Of a stretch of DNA of 64,000 nucleotides, positions 18,735-28,147 are shown one piece after another. The stretch covers positions 62,001-126,000 of the forward strand of contig CAYOMD010000001.1 of NCBI GenBank assembly GCA_964404985.1. The letters are read 5' to 3'. How positions within the stretch are numbered: the first letter of the stretch is position 1; the number at the start of each line of letters is the position of its first letter. Made by a program: the position numbers and the translations under genes. The notes beneath the pieces were generated by a model that saw nothing but the letters and a program-made list of their open reading frames with translations, was not told where the DNA came from and searched no databases. This DNA comes from Hankyongella sp964404985 (lineage in GTDB: Bacteria; Pseudomonadota; Alphaproteobacteria; Sphingomonadales; Sphingomonadaceae).

Positions 18735-19079
18735 GCGCTGGAACAGGTCCGCCGGGGTCAGTTCCAGCTGCTCGATCCGGCGCAGCAACTCGGGCCACTC
18801 ATCGCGCAGGAACGCCTCACGCTCTGCGGCCAGCAGGCGCGGTCGCGCATCATCCGCCACAAACATGCCCAGTCCGCGTCGTGCCTCGACAAATCCGTCC
18901 GCCTGCAGATCCTGATACGCCTTGGAGACCGTCAGCGGGTTGACCTGAAGGGCGGCGGCCAGAGCGCGCACGGAGGGGAGCGGCCTGTCTCCCGCCACCA
19001 CATCATCGAGGATCATGGTCACGATGTAGCTGCGGATCTGCCGGTAGATCGGTTGGTGCTCGCGCCAGACTGGACTCAT
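18717..19079 (-). CDS. GntR family (YtrA-type) transcriptional regulator
   Basis: About 120 residues from the ATG at 19079, which has GAGGG four bases upstream. It has an N-terminal winged helix-turn-helix: IYRQIRSYIV, LPSVRALAAALQVNPLTVSKAYQDL and GLGMFV. There is only a short C-terminal helical tail and no effector domain, the YtrA layout. YtrA regulators usually sit with an ABC transporter operon; none is adjacent here, so its target is unknown. It is convergent with the lipoate-ligase-like gene. Confidence 0.85.
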   Translation of the reverse strand: MSPVWREHQPIYRQIRSYIVTMILDDVVAGDRPLPSVRALAAALQVNPLTVSKAYQDLQADGFVEARRGLGMFVADDARPRLLAAEREAFLRDEWPELLRRIEQLELTPADLFQRSAQLA

Positions 19080-19237
19080 GAAACCCTCATTGCCTGTTGC
19101 GGCCAGAACGGATGTCGGCTTTGATGCGGTATCCGACAGCACATACTGCTATGCTGCGATAGAGACGTAATACATCATGGTCAGATGGCAAGTGTTGCGC
19201 GACAATCTGCGCCGCCTAGCTGTTAAAAGGTTCAGGA

Positions 19238-19735
19238 ATGCTCAAAAACAACATTCTCCTTGCGGTAATTTGTTCGAATCTTGTCATTGGTTGGGCCGTC
19301 GCTCAGCCCGCGGACAAGGACTCGTCCCTTCAGGCCTGTGTGCGCATCGCCTCGGACAAGGACCGTCTGCGCTGCTACGACAGTGCCATGGGCCGGACGC
19401 AGGAGATCGCCTCCACACCGGATTTGCCGGAGCAGAAGCCGACTGTCACGCCGGAAGAGGCGTTTGGATCGGAAGCGATCCGCAAGCCCGATGAAGTCCG
19501 CAACGCGCAGCGTGCCGAGACACTGGAAGCGAAAGTTCAGGAGATGCTGTCATCGCGCTCGGGTGGCCTGGTATTCATCCTGGATAACGAGCAGATCTGG
19601 CGCCAACTGGAGAGTCAATCGCTCCCGCCGATCCGTGTCGGCGATCCGGTTGTTATCAAGCGCGGTGCCCTGGGCAGTTACCGGATGACCCTCAGGAAGC
19701 AGAGCCGCACAATCACGGTGCGCCGCATCAAGTAG
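19238..19735 (+). CDS. Secreted hypothetical protein with a CYD motif
   Basis: 165 residues with a signal peptide (LLAVICSNLVIGWAVAQ). Next comes an ACVRIASDKDRLRCYDSAMG segment with two cysteines, a motif recurring in small periplasmic proteins of gammaproteobacteria and sphingomonads. A polar linker follows, then a basic C-terminal strand-rich region (IWRQLES..IRVGDPVVIKRG..SYRMTLR). I cannot assign a function. Its end overlaps the convergent nitroreductase by eight bases. Confidence 0.75.
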   Translation: MLKNNILLAVICSNLVIGWAVAQPADKDSSLQACVRIASDKDRLRCYDSAMGRTQEIASTPDLPEQKPTVTPEEAFGSEAIRKPDEVRNAQRAETLEAKVQEMLSSRSGGLVFILDNEQIWRQLESQSLPPIRVGDPVVIKRGALGSYRMTLRKQSRTITVRRIK

Positions 19736-20333
19736 CGCTCCAGCGCGATACCACGGTTGCCAGGTCCGGTCGCGGGCGTTCCTCAAGCGTCTTGTCGCAG
19801 GAGCCGAAAAACAGGAACCCGGCGACACGGGCCGGCGGTGCTGCGCCCAGCAGTTCAAGCACAGACGGCGAATAGGCGGGCCATCCAGTCAGCCAGTTGC
19901 CCAGAAAACCGTGCGCATGGCCGGCCAGCAGCAGGTTCTGGCACAGTGCGCCGACCGAGAGTTCCTGCTCCCACAGCGGGATATGGCTCTCGTGCTTCGG
20001 CGTGCTGAGCACGATCAGCAGCGTCGGGGCCTGCAGGGCGAAATCACGCATGGCCTGCACTTCCAGGCGTCCGGCCTCGGGCTTTTCGGCGCTGTAGGCC
20101 GCGACGAGTCCGGTTGCGAAGGCCTCGCGTTGTTCCTGCGGGACGATGATAATCCGCCAGGGTGTCAGCTTGCCGTGGTCGGGCACACGCGTGCCCATCC
20201 GTATCAGGGTGTCCAGCTGTTCGGCGTCCGGACCCGGTGCCGCAAGGTCGCGGGCCTTGCCGGACCGGCGCGAGGCCAGCAGTTCGAGCGGTGTTGTCAC
20301 GCGGTTGAAGGGTTCGGCGGCAAGATTGGGCAT
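19728..20333 (-). CDS. Nitroreductase family protein (YdjA-like)
   Basis: 201-residue FMN-dependent nitroreductase-fold protein. Features include the N-terminal LLASRRSGKARDL (FMN phosphate contacts), RVPDHGKLTPWRIIIV and GNWLTGWPAYSP. The compact length and RxPDHG..PWR motif fit the YdjA branch of NAD(P)H-dependent oxidoreductases. The physiological substrate is unknown. It is convergent with the upstream hypothetical gene. Confidence 0.88.
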   Translation of the reverse strand: MPNLAAEPFNRVTTPLELLASRRSGKARDLAAPGPDAEQLDTLIRMGTRVPDHGKLTPWRIIIVPQEQREAFATGLVAAYSAEKPEAGRLEVQAMRDFALQAPTLLIVLSTPKHESHIPLWEQELSVGALCQNLLLAGHAHGFLGNWLTGWPAYSPSVLELLGAAPPARVAGFLFFGSCDKTLEERPRPDLATVVSRWSAT

Positions 20334-20524
20334 AGCGGTCTCCTGTGCGCTTCAGGTAACGATCGATACGAAGCGGTCAAGTTGCATCGGCTGCTGTCGT
20401 TATGGGGCTTCACATGCGCAGCTTTGGCGTTAGTCTGAATGAATATGGCGCGCGCGGGCAACTTCTGTCTGCGCTATGCCTTGCAAGACAATAAGCCCGG
20501 GCACAGCGGGCAGGGAGTGCGTGT

Positions 20525-22321
20525 ATGTCGGAAGTTCAGGCTGCGTCAGGCGCGGCCAAGCCCAACCACTATGGGGACAAGCTGTGGTTCGGGCATCCGC
20601 CGCAATTGGCGTGGCTGTTCTCGACAGAGCTGTGGGAGCGCTTCGGCTATTACGGCATGCGGGCGCTGCTGGCGATTTATTTGACCAGCTGGTTCTATTT
20701 TGACGATGCGACCGTCGGCGGCCTCTACGGGGCCTTCGCGAGCCTGGTGTATTTGACGCCGCTGTTCGGCGGCATGATCGCGGACCGGGTGCTGGGCTCC
20801 AAGTCCTCGGTCAAGATCGGTGCGATCCTGATGGCACTGGGCTACGCTGGGCTGGCACTTGGCGGGCCACAGGCCAAGCCAACGTTCGAATATGCCGGCC
20901 AGACTTACGCGGTGCAGGTTGTCGATGCGGGCAAAGACAAGCTTCAGCAGGTCATCGCGCCCGGTGGCGCCTACACGATCCGCGGCAACGAGGATGGCAG
21001 CCTGACGCTGGACGGTGCGACCGGGGCTGACTTGCCCGGAACGCTCGCCAAGGGCAGCTACAAATTCGGTGCCGAGCGAGACCCCACCTGGGTTGCTCTG
21101 CTGCTGTTGTCCCTGTCGCTGGTCATCGTCGGCAACGGCCTGTTCAAGCCGAACATCTCGACCATGGTGGGCAGCCTCTATGCCGAGGGGGATCGTCGGC
21201 GCGACTCCGGTTTCACCATCTTCTATCTTGGTATCAATCTCGGCTCGGTCATCAGCCAGGCTCTCGCGCCTGTCCTTGCTGTGGCGTTTGGCTGGTGGGC
21301 CGGCTTCGGCCTGGTCGCCGTCGGCATGGTTATCTCGTGGCTGATGATGCAGTTCGACGGCGGGCGGCTGAACGGCTTCGGCGAGGCCCCCCCCGAGAGC
21401 GCCAGCAAGACCAAGCTGATCATTTACGGGGCGGTTCTGCTGGCCATCCCGGTTGCCTGGCTGCTGCTGAACAATACAGTGCTGACTGCCGCTGCCGCGC
21501 AGGCGGCTGCCAAGGCCGGCGACGGGGCCTTCGGCTATCTGGCCAGTCTGCCGATCCTCGGAAAAGCGATGATCTTCGCCTTTGTGGTCTCGATCATCGG
21601 TATACCGCTCTGGGCGCTGCGCACCGGCAACCGGGACCAGTTCGAGAAGATGCTGGCCGCCATCATTCTCGTCGTCTTCTCGGTGGTGTTCTGGACCCTG
21701 TTCGAAATGGCCGGATCGGCACTGACCCTGTTTGCCGAGCGCTCGACCGACCGCCATCTGATCGGCGGCTACGAAATGCCCGGCGGCCAGGTGCAGATCT
21801 TCAACCCGATCTTCATTGTGATGCTGGCCCCGGTGTTTGCCGCACTCTGGCTCAAACTCGGGGCCAAGGGGCGCGAACCGTCCATCCCGGTCAAGTTCGC
21901 GATCGGCCTGATCCTTGTCGGCGCGGGCTATCTGGTGGTTGTGCTGGGCAGCCAGTTTGCCGACAGTCAGTTCAAGGTTGCGTTGGTCTGGGTGGCGCTG
22001 CTGTATCTGCTGCACTCGGTAGGTGAACTCTGTCTGTCGCCGGTCGGCCTGTCGATGATCACCAAGCTGTCGATGGCAAAAGTCGTCGGCCTGATGATGG
22101 GGACCTGGTTCCTCGGCATTTCCATGGCCCAGTATGTCGGCGGCATCATCACCCAGTTTGCCAGTGTCGAGACAGTCGGCGGTGCCGTCACCAACCCCAA
22201 AGTGGCGCTGGAGACCTACGTCGGCGTCTTCCAGACCATCGGCTCGACGGCGGTCATCATCGGCGTGGTATTGCTGCTGGTCTCGCCCCTGCTCAAGCGT
22301 ATCATGCACGGCGTTCAATAA
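20525..22321 (+). CDS. POT/PTR family proton-dependent peptide transporter
   Basis: 598-residue major facilitator with about 14 hydrophobic helices and the POT signature ExxERFxYYG (TELWERFGYYGMRALL) near residue 37. A second family mark is GNGLFKPNISTMVG. A hydrophilic insertion of about 60 residues (roughly 120-185) lies between early helices, an extension often seen in this branch. It imports di- or tripeptides with protons. It shares one base with the following amidohydrolase reading region, suggesting an operon for peptide use. Confidence 0.93.
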   Translation: MSEVQAASGAAKPNHYGDKLWFGHPPQLAWLFSTELWERFGYYGMRALLAIYLTSWFYFDDATVGGLYGAFASLVYLTPLFGGMIADRVLGSKSSVKIGAILMALGYAGLALGGPQAKPTFEYAGQTYAVQVVDAGKDKLQQVIAPGGAYTIRGNEDGSLTLDGATGADLPGTLAKGSYKFGAERDPTWVALLLLSLSLVIVGNGLFKPNISTMVGSLYAEGDRRRDSGFTIFYLGINLGSVISQALAPVLAVAFGWWAGFGLVAVGMVISWLMMQFDGGRLNGFGEAPPESASKTKLIIYGAVLLAIPVAWLLLNNTVLTAAAAQAAAKAGDGAFGYLASLPILGKAMIFAFVVSIIGIPLWALRTGNRDQFEKMLAAIILVVFSVVFWTLFEMAGSALTLFAERSTDRHLIGGYEMPGGQVQIFNPIFIVMLAPVFAALWLKLGAKGREPSIPVKFAIGLILVGAGYLVVVLGSQFADSQFKVALVWVALLYLLHSVGELCLSPVGLSMITKLSMAKVVGLMMGTWFLGISMAQYVGGIITQFASVETVGGAVTNPKVALETYVGVFQTIGSTAVIIGVVLLLVSPLLKRIMHGVQ

Positions 22322-22335
22322 TGAGGAGAATCAGG

Positions 22336-23778
22336 ATGACGGCCAAGAGCGCGCTGTTCCGCGCGGCAGGACTATGGGCAGTGACGGCCATGCTGGCTGC
22401 CTGCGCCGGGGCAGAGGCCCCGAAGACCGCAGGGGCGGCACCGGACAAGCCGGCGGCAACCCCCCTCAACCGGGATCCCTATCCCTCGACCTACAAGCCC
22501 TACCCAGGCCAGCCAACGCTGGTGCGCGGCGTGCGCGTCTATGACGGCAAGGGTGGTGAGTTCGCCGGCACCGACGTCCTGTTCGCGGACGGTAAGATCG
22601 TGGGCATCGGCAAAGGTTTGCAGGCCCCGGCCAATGCAGTGGTGATCGACGGGACCGGAAAATGGTTCACTCCCGGCGTGATCGACGTGCACAGCCACAT
22701 GGGCGATTATGCGGCCCCCAGCGTGAACGCCCACTCCGACGGCAATGAAGTCACCGGCCCTGTCCGCTCCGAGGTTCATGCCGAGCATGGCGTGTGGCCG
22801 CAGGACCCGCAGTTCCGCCGGGCGCTGGCCTATGGGGTGACGACAGCGCACATTCTGCCGGGCTCAGCCAATCTGTTCGGTGGGCGCGGCGTCACGCTGA
22901 AAAACGTGCCCGCGCGGACCATGCAGCAGATGAAGTTCCCCGGTGCACCCTACAGCCTCAAGATGGCTTGCGGCGAGAACCCCAAGCGCGTCTACGGCAG
23001 CCGCAACCAGCCGCCGGGCAGCCGCATGGGCAACCTGGCAGTGAACCGCCAGACCTGGGCCAAGGCGGTCGAGTACAAGCGCAAGTGGGATGCCCATGAC
23101 GCCAAGGTAAAATCCGGCAAGGCCGGTGATAATGATGCGCCGGTGCGCGACCTGCAGCTGGAGACGCTGAAGGAAGTGCTGGAGGGCAATATCCTGGTAC
23201 AGAACCACTGCTACCGGGCCGATGAAATGGCGGTCGTCCTCGATATGGCGAAGGAGTTCGGCTACAAGGTCACCGCCTTTCACCATGCGGTCGAGAGCTA
23301 CAAGATCGCCGATTTGCTGGCCAAGGCTGACGTCTGCTCGGCGATGTGGGCGGACTGGTGGGGCTTCAAGATGGAAGCCTATGACGGCATCCGCGAGAAT
23401 ATTCCCTTTGTGCATAAGGCCGGGGCTTGTGCGATTGTGCACTCGGACGACCCGAGCGGCGTGCAGCGCCTGAACCAGGAGGCGGCCAAGGCCCTGTCTG
23501 ACGGCAACCGTGTCGGCCTGAACATCAGCAAGGGTGCCGCCTGGAGCTGGCTGGGGCAAAACCCGGCCAAGGCGCTCGGCATCGCCGACAGGGTGGGCAC
23601 GCTGGAGGCCGGCAAGCAGGCCGATGTTGTGCTCTGGAATGCTGATCCGCTGAGCGTCTATGCGCGGCCCGAGAAGGTCTGGGTCGATGGCGCACTGCTG
23701 TTCGATGTCAACGATCCGTCACGCCAGCCGGTCAGCGATTTCGACCTTGGCCAACCGGGCACGGGAGATGTGAAATGA
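22336..23778 (+). CDS. Amidohydrolase family lipoprotein with intact metal ligands
   Basis: 480 residues. The ATG at 22336 has AGGAG seven bases upstream, so it is preferred over the ATG at 22321. An N-terminal lipoprotein signal ends in LAAC. Metal-binding residues are visible: HSH (residues 119 and 121), a His in VQNHCYR, a His in TAFHHAVE and an Asp in VHSDDPSG. This is an imidazolonepropionase/prolidase-type amidohydrolase, probably on cyclic amides or dipeptides. It is followed by a second, degenerate amidohydrolase that overlaps by four bases. Confidence 0.88.
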   Translation: MTAKSALFRAAGLWAVTAMLAACAGAEAPKTAGAAPDKPAATPLNRDPYPSTYKPYPGQPTLVRGVRVYDGKGGEFAGTDVLFADGKIVGIGKGLQAPANAVVIDGTGKWFTPGVIDVHSHMGDYAAPSVNAHSDGNEVTGPVRSEVHAEHGVWPQDPQFRRALAYGVTTAHILPGSANLFGGRGVTLKNVPARTMQQMKFPGAPYSLKMACGENPKRVYGSRNQPPGSRMGNLAVNRQTWAKAVEYKRKWDAHDAKVKSGKAGDNDAPVRDLQLETLKEVLEGNILVQNHCYRADEMAVVLDMAKEFGYKVTAFHHAVESYKIADLLAKADVCSAMWADWWGFKMEAYDGIRENIPFVHKAGACAIVHSDDPSGVQRLNQEAAKALSDGNRVGLNISKGAAWSWLGQNPAKALGIADRVGTLEAGKQADVVLWNADPLSVYARPEKVWVDGALLFDVNDPSRQPVSDFDLGQPGTGDVK

Positions 23779-25118
23779 AGCACACGGTACTGAACATGAC
23801 CACCCGGCGCGGCCGGATGAGAGCACTGCTGGCGGCTGCGCTGCTGATGGGCGCTTCCGCCCCGGCGCTGGCCGAGACGATCGCGATTACCAATGCCAAG
23901 GTGTATACTGTCGCCCAGCCGGGTGCCGTTGATGGCACAGTGCTGATCCGGGATGGCCGGATTGCCGCTGTCGGGGCGAATGTTGCCGTGCCTGCGGACG
24001 CCCGGGTGATCGATGCGGGCGGCAAGCCGGTGACACCGGGCATCTTCGCGCCGTTTGCCCGCATCGGCATCGTCGAGGTCGATGCCGTGGACCAGACCAA
24101 TGATGTCGGTGCCCAGGAATCACCGGTGCAGGCGGCCATCTCGGTGGCGGACGGGTTCAACCCGACGGCGACCAACATACCCGTTGCGCGGATAGAGGGC
24201 GTGACCCGCGCGGTGATCGCGCCTGAGTCCACCAAGGATGTGTTCGGCGGCCAGGGTGCAATCGTCAGCCTGGGCGACGGCTTCAATCTGATCATGCGCC
24301 GGGATGCGTTCCAGTTCGCCGTGCTGGGCGAGGAAGGGGCAGAGATTGCCGGCGGCTCGCGGGGTGCGGCCTATCGCATTCTAACCAATTCCCTGAAGGA
24401 AGCGCAGGTCTATGCCGAGAACCGCGCGCGGTATCGCACCAATGGCGGCGACCGCGAGGGCCTGACCAACCATGTGGATGCCGATGCGCTCGGACCGGTG
24501 GTCCGCGGCGAAATGCCCTTGATGGTCAGGGCCAACGCCGCGCAGGACCTCCTGCAGTTGATCCGCCTGAAGCAGGAATTCCCCAAGCTGCGCCTGATCG
24601 CGCTCGGCGCTGCCGAGGGCTGGCGGGTCGCCGACCAGCTGGCGGCCGCGAAAATCCCGGTCATCCTCTATGCGCTCGACAACCTGCCGACCCAGTTTGA
24701 GACTATGGCTGCGACCTTCAGCAACGCCGGTCGCCTGCAGAAAGCCGGTGTGGTGGTGACGCTCGGCATGCTGGATCGCGCCGCGCACCAGCCCCGCCTG
24801 CTGCTGCAGCATGCGGGCAATCTGGTTGGTGTCGGGCGGACACCGGGCGGCGTCGGCCTGAGCTGGGATGAAGCGCTCGCCAGCATCACGCTCAACCCGG
24901 CCAAGGTGTTCGGCATGGACAAGGAACTGGGTTCACTGGAAGTCGGCAAGCGCGCGGACGTGGTGGTCTGGGACGGTGACCCGCTGGAACTTATGTCGGC
25001 ACCAACCGCCGTCTTCATCGACGGCACCGCCATCCCGCTGGTCTCGCGTCAGACTATGCTTCGCGACCGCTATCTGAACCTGGACGAGAGCACCCTGCCG
25101 GTCGGCTACCGACGGTAG
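23775..25118 (+). CDS. Amidohydrolase-like protein lacking metal ligands
   Basis: 447 residues with a signal peptide (LLAAALLMGASAPALA). It keeps the amidohydrolase frame, including an N-terminal TNAKVYTV...DGTVLIRDGRIAAVG strand set and C-terminal LNPAKVFGMDKELGSLEVGKRADVVVW (split). The HxH segment is replaced by PGIFAPFARIG near residue 90, and I see no counterpart of the catalytic His or Asp. It is coupled to the intact enzyme upstream (ATGA), suggesting a non-catalytic partner subunit. The role is inferred. Confidence 0.85.
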   Translation: MKHTVLNMTTRRGRMRALLAAALLMGASAPALAETIAITNAKVYTVAQPGAVDGTVLIRDGRIAAVGANVAVPADARVIDAGGKPVTPGIFAPFARIGIVEVDAVDQTNDVGAQESPVQAAISVADGFNPTATNIPVARIEGVTRAVIAPESTKDVFGGQGAIVSLGDGFNLIMRRDAFQFAVLGEEGAEIAGGSRGAAYRILTNSLKEAQVYAENRARYRTNGGDREGLTNHVDADALGPVVRGEMPLMVRANAAQDLLQLIRLKQEFPKLRLIALGAAEGWRVADQLAAAKIPVILYALDNLPTQFETMAATFSNAGRLQKAGVVVTLGMLDRAAHQPRLLLQHAGNLVGVGRTPGGVGLSWDEALASITLNPAKVFGMDKELGSLEVGKRADVVVWDGDPLELMSAPTAVFIDGTAIPLVSRQTMLRDRYLNLDESTLPVGYRR

Positions 25119-25154
25119 AGTACCGGAGCGCGACATGTACTCTGACTTATTTCT

Positions 25155-25248
25155 GTCATTCCGGCGAAAGCCGGAATCCAGGAATACAAGCGTCACATGA
25201 TTGCGAGAAAACGCATAGTTCGTAGACCCCGGCTTTCGCCGGGGTGAC
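25155..25248. repeat. REP-like doublet (inverted pair of hairpins)
   Basis: Two hairpins in opposite orientation: ATTCCGGC-GAAA-GCCGGAAT at 25158-25177 and CCCCGGC-TTTC-GCCGGGG at 25227-25244. The outer ends read GTCATTCC and GGGGTGAC, near-inverted termini. This is the arrangement of REP doublets (REPINs). It fills the gap between the convergent amidohydrolase and symporter genes. A second copy of the same type lies at 33191-33282. Confidence 0.8.
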
Positions 25249-25283
25249 GATACTCACATGAGTTTCCTTTGTGCGGTCGGGTA

Positions 25284-26672
25284 TCACTTCCCGGCCATGC
25301 GAGCCAGATAGCTGCGGATCTCCTGCCGCAGATCGCCGGAAAGCAGATACAGCCCGATGATGTTGGGCACCGCCATGAGGAAAAACAGGCTGTCCACCAG
25401 GTCCACCACCTTGCCGAGGTCGAGCACGGCCCCAAGCGGCAGGATCGCGCAGTAGAACACCTTGTAGAAGCCGATGGAAAAGCGGGAGCGCCCGAACAGA
25501 TAGCCCCACGCCTGTGTGCCGTAATAGCCCCAGGACACCAGGGTCGAATAGGCGAACAAATACACCGCGATGGCCAGCACGATGGGGAAACCGGGCGATA
25601 CGGTCTCGAACGCGGCCGAGATGACACCGACGCCGGTGATCCCCGGCTGCAGGTAACTGCCGGCAACCACAATGGTCAGGGCGGTGATGGTACAGACGAT
25701 CACGGTGTCGATGAACGGCTCCAGCAGGGCCACCAGCCCTTCGGAGGCGGGTTCAGAGGTCCGGGCGGCACTGTGCGCCATGACAGCGGAGCCGATACCG
25801 GCCTCGCTGGAGTAGACGGCGCGGCGCATGCCGATCACGAAGGCCCCGATGGCACCGCCGGCAACCGCCGTCGGGTTGAAGGCCTGGGTGACGATCTCCA
25901 CCAGCGCACCCGGGATGGCCCCGGCGTTGGTGACCAGGACCAGCAGGCAGCCGCCGAGATAAACCACACACATGCCGGGGACGAGCCGTGCGGTTGTTGC
26001 CCCCAGCCAGCGAGCGCTGCCGACCACTACCGCGGCCACTGTGATCGCCATGATGATCCCGTAGAGCAGCCCGTTGTCGAAGCCGGTGACCGCGCTCACC
26101 TGCGCGAACGACTGGTTGACCTGCAGCAGCGGAATGGCACCGCCGAGCGCAAAAATGGCATACATCACGCCGAGAAACTTGCCAGATCGCGGCAGTCCCA
26201 GACGCTTCAGCCCGTTTTCCAGCGTGTACATCGGCCCGCCGGAGATTGTGCCGTCCGCGTTGGTCACCCGGTACTTCACGCCCAGGGTCACCTCGGCGCA
26301 TTTGAGGCTCATGGCAAACCAGCCAATGACGAACATCCAGAAAGCCGCACCCGGCCCGCCGGTGGTGATGGCGACACCGACACCGGCGATGTTGCCGAGC
26401 CCCACTGTCCCGCTGAGCGCGGTCGAAAGCGCCTGAAACTGGCTGACCTCACCCGGCGCGGTCTTGTCGCGGAAATCGCCGCGCACAATGCGCATCGCCA
26501 GCGGCAATTTGGTGAGATTGATGAAGCCGAGCCAGACGGTAAAGAACAGCATGGGCACGGCCAGCCAGAGCACGATACCTTCGACTTCAACGCCGAACAG
26601 GGCGACCTTGGCGAAAACATTGGCGGAAAGGGCATCGATTCCATGCCCGAGTGTATTAATGACGCCGTCCAT
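25284..26672 (-). CDS. Alanine/glycine:cation symporter (AGCS family)
   Basis: 462-residue sodium/amino acid carrier with about 11 hydrophobic helices. Family blocks include GTVGLGNIAGVGVAITTGGPGAAFWMF (split across TM segments), GGPMYTLENGL and VYSSEAGIGSAVMAHSAA. It brings alanine or glycine in with Na+ or H+. The start at 26672 has no strong ribosome site. It faces glmM across about 130 bases. Confidence 0.93.
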   Translation of the reverse strand: MDGVINTLGHGIDALSANVFAKVALFGVEVEGIVLWLAVPMLFFTVWLGFINLTKLPLAMRIVRGDFRDKTAPGEVSQFQALSTALSGTVGLGNIAGVGVAITTGGPGAAFWMFVIGWFAMSLKCAEVTLGVKYRVTNADGTISGGPMYTLENGLKRLGLPRSGKFLGVMYAIFALGGAIPLLQVNQSFAQVSAVTGFDNGLLYGIIMAITVAAVVVGSARWLGATTARLVPGMCVVYLGGCLLVLVTNAGAIPGALVEIVTQAFNPTAVAGGAIGAFVIGMRRAVYSSEAGIGSAVMAHSAARTSEPASEGLVALLEPFIDTVIVCTITALTIVVAGSYLQPGITGVGVISAAFETVSPGFPIVLAIAVYLFAYSTLVSWGYYGTQAWGYLFGRSRFSIGFYKVFYCAILPLGAVLDLGKVVDLVDSLFFLMAVPNIIGLYLLSGDLRQEIRSYLARMAGK

Positions 26673-26803
26673 TCGGGATTGTTCATCCTGTGTGCAGGGT
26701 GCAAAGAGTAAGGCAGCTGCTTAGATGCATTTCGCTGGCCTTGGCTAGTGGTCCAATTCCAGACCGCTAGAGGCCGCGATGAAAGGCCGGGAGAACACAG
26801 ACT

Positions 26804-28147
26804 ATGGGTCGTCGCTATTTCGGAACGGACGGCATCCGCGGGCTGACCAACAAGAGCCCGATGACAGCAGAAATGGCCATGAAGGTTGGCATGGCGGCGG
26901 GCGTCAAATTCCTGCGCGGCAACCATAAGCACCGGGTCGTGATCGGTAAGGATACCCGTCTGTCCGGCTATATGATGGAGACGGCGCTGACTGCCGGTTT
27001 TACCTCTGTGGGCATGGATGTCGTGCTGGTCGGGCCGATGCCGACTCCGGCGGTGGCGATGCTCACCCGCTCCATGCGTGCCGACCTCGGCGTCATGATC
27101 TCGGCGTCGCATAACGCGTTCCATGATAACGGCATCAAGCTGTTCGGGCCGGACGGCTACAAGCTGTCGGATGACGATGAGCTGGAGATCGAGGGTCTGC
27201 TCGACCAGGATTTGCAGGACCGGCTCGCCGCCCCAAGGGATATCGGCCGGGCCCGCAAGATCGAGGATGCGCGCGGGCGCTATATCCACTTCGCCAAATC
27301 GACCTTCCCGGAACATCTCCGCCTGGATGGCCTGAAGATCGTCGTCGATTGCGCCCATGGTGCCGCCTACAACGTCGCGCCCACCGCGCTTTGGGAACTG
27401 GGGGCGGATGTCGAGGCCATGGGGGTGACACCCAACGGCTTCAACATCAACGACAAGGTCGGCTCGACCTATCCCCAGACGCTGGCCGCCAAGGTTCTCG
27501 AGACCGGCGCGCACATGGGGCTGGCGCTGGATGGTGACGCTGACCGGCTGATCATCGTCGATGAACTGGGCCGGATCGTGGACGGGGACCAGCTGATGGC
27601 GCTGATCACCCGCTGCTGGCAGAGCCAGAACAGCCTGCGCGGCGGTGCGCTGGTCTCGACCGTCATGTCCAACCTTGGTCTGGAACGCTTTGTCGCGGGG
27701 CTGGGCTTGCGGCTGGAACGCACCAAGGTCGGCGACCGCTATGTGCTGGAGGCGATGCGTGCGCTCGGCTGCAACGTCGGCGGCGAGCAATCCGGCCACA
27801 TTATTCTCAGCGACTATGCAACGACCGGGGACGGCCTGGTGGCAGCACTCCAGATTCTCGCGGCCGTCGTCAGCGAGGGGCGGCCGGTCTCCGAAGTCAC
27901 CCGGCTGTTCGACCCTCTGCCCCAGCTCCTGAAGAATGTGCGCTTTAGCGGCGGGCAGCCGCTGGAGGACCCTGCGGTGAAGGCCGTGATTGCAGACGTC
28001 GAGCGGCGGCTCGGCAATCATGGCCGGGTCGTGATCCGCAAGTCCGGCACCGAGCCGCTGATCCGCGTCATGGCGGAGGCCGAGGATGAGGCGACTGTCA
28101 CCCAGGCGGTCGAGGAAATCTGTGCGGCGGTGCTGAAGGCTGCGTGA
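26804..28147 (+). CDS. glmM: Phosphoglucosamine mutase
   Basis: 447-residue GlmM converting glucosamine 6-phosphate to glucosamine 1-phosphate for peptidoglycan and LPS. It starts FGTDGIRG, has the phosphoserine loop ISASHNAFHDNGIK (Ser near residue 100), the Mg-binding DGDADR and the C-terminal phosphate-binding RKSGTEPLIRVM. GGGAG precedes the ATG. The last bases overlap thiD (GTGA). Confidence 0.97.
   Translation: MGRRYFGTDGIRGLTNKSPMTAEMAMKVGMAAGVKFLRGNHKHRVVIGKDTRLSGYMMETALTAGFTSVGMDVVLVGPMPTPAVAMLTRSMRADLGVMISASHNAFHDNGIKLFGPDGYKLSDDDELEIEGLLDQDLQDRLAAPRDIGRARKIEDARGRYIHFAKSTFPEHLRLDGLKIVVDCAHGAAYNVAPTALWELGADVEAMGVTPNGFNINDKVGSTYPQTLAAKVLETGAHMGLALDGDADRLIIVDELGRIVDGDQLMALITRCWQSQNSLRGGALVSTVMSNLGLERFVAGLGLRLERTKVGDRYVLEAMRALGCNVGGEQSGHIILSDYATTGDGLVAALQILAAVVSEGRPVSEVTRLFDPLPQLLKNVRFSGGQPLEDPAVKAVIADVERRLGNHGRVVIRKSGTEPLIRVMAEAEDEATVTQAVEEICAAVLKAA

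Noticed and set aside
20546..22318. 590-residue minus-strand open frame
   Set aside because: It is the reverse of the POT transporter; high GC keeps the opposite strand open.
26309..28021. 570-residue minus-strand open frame
   Set aside because: It is antisense to glmM and part of the symporter, with no domain or ribosome site.
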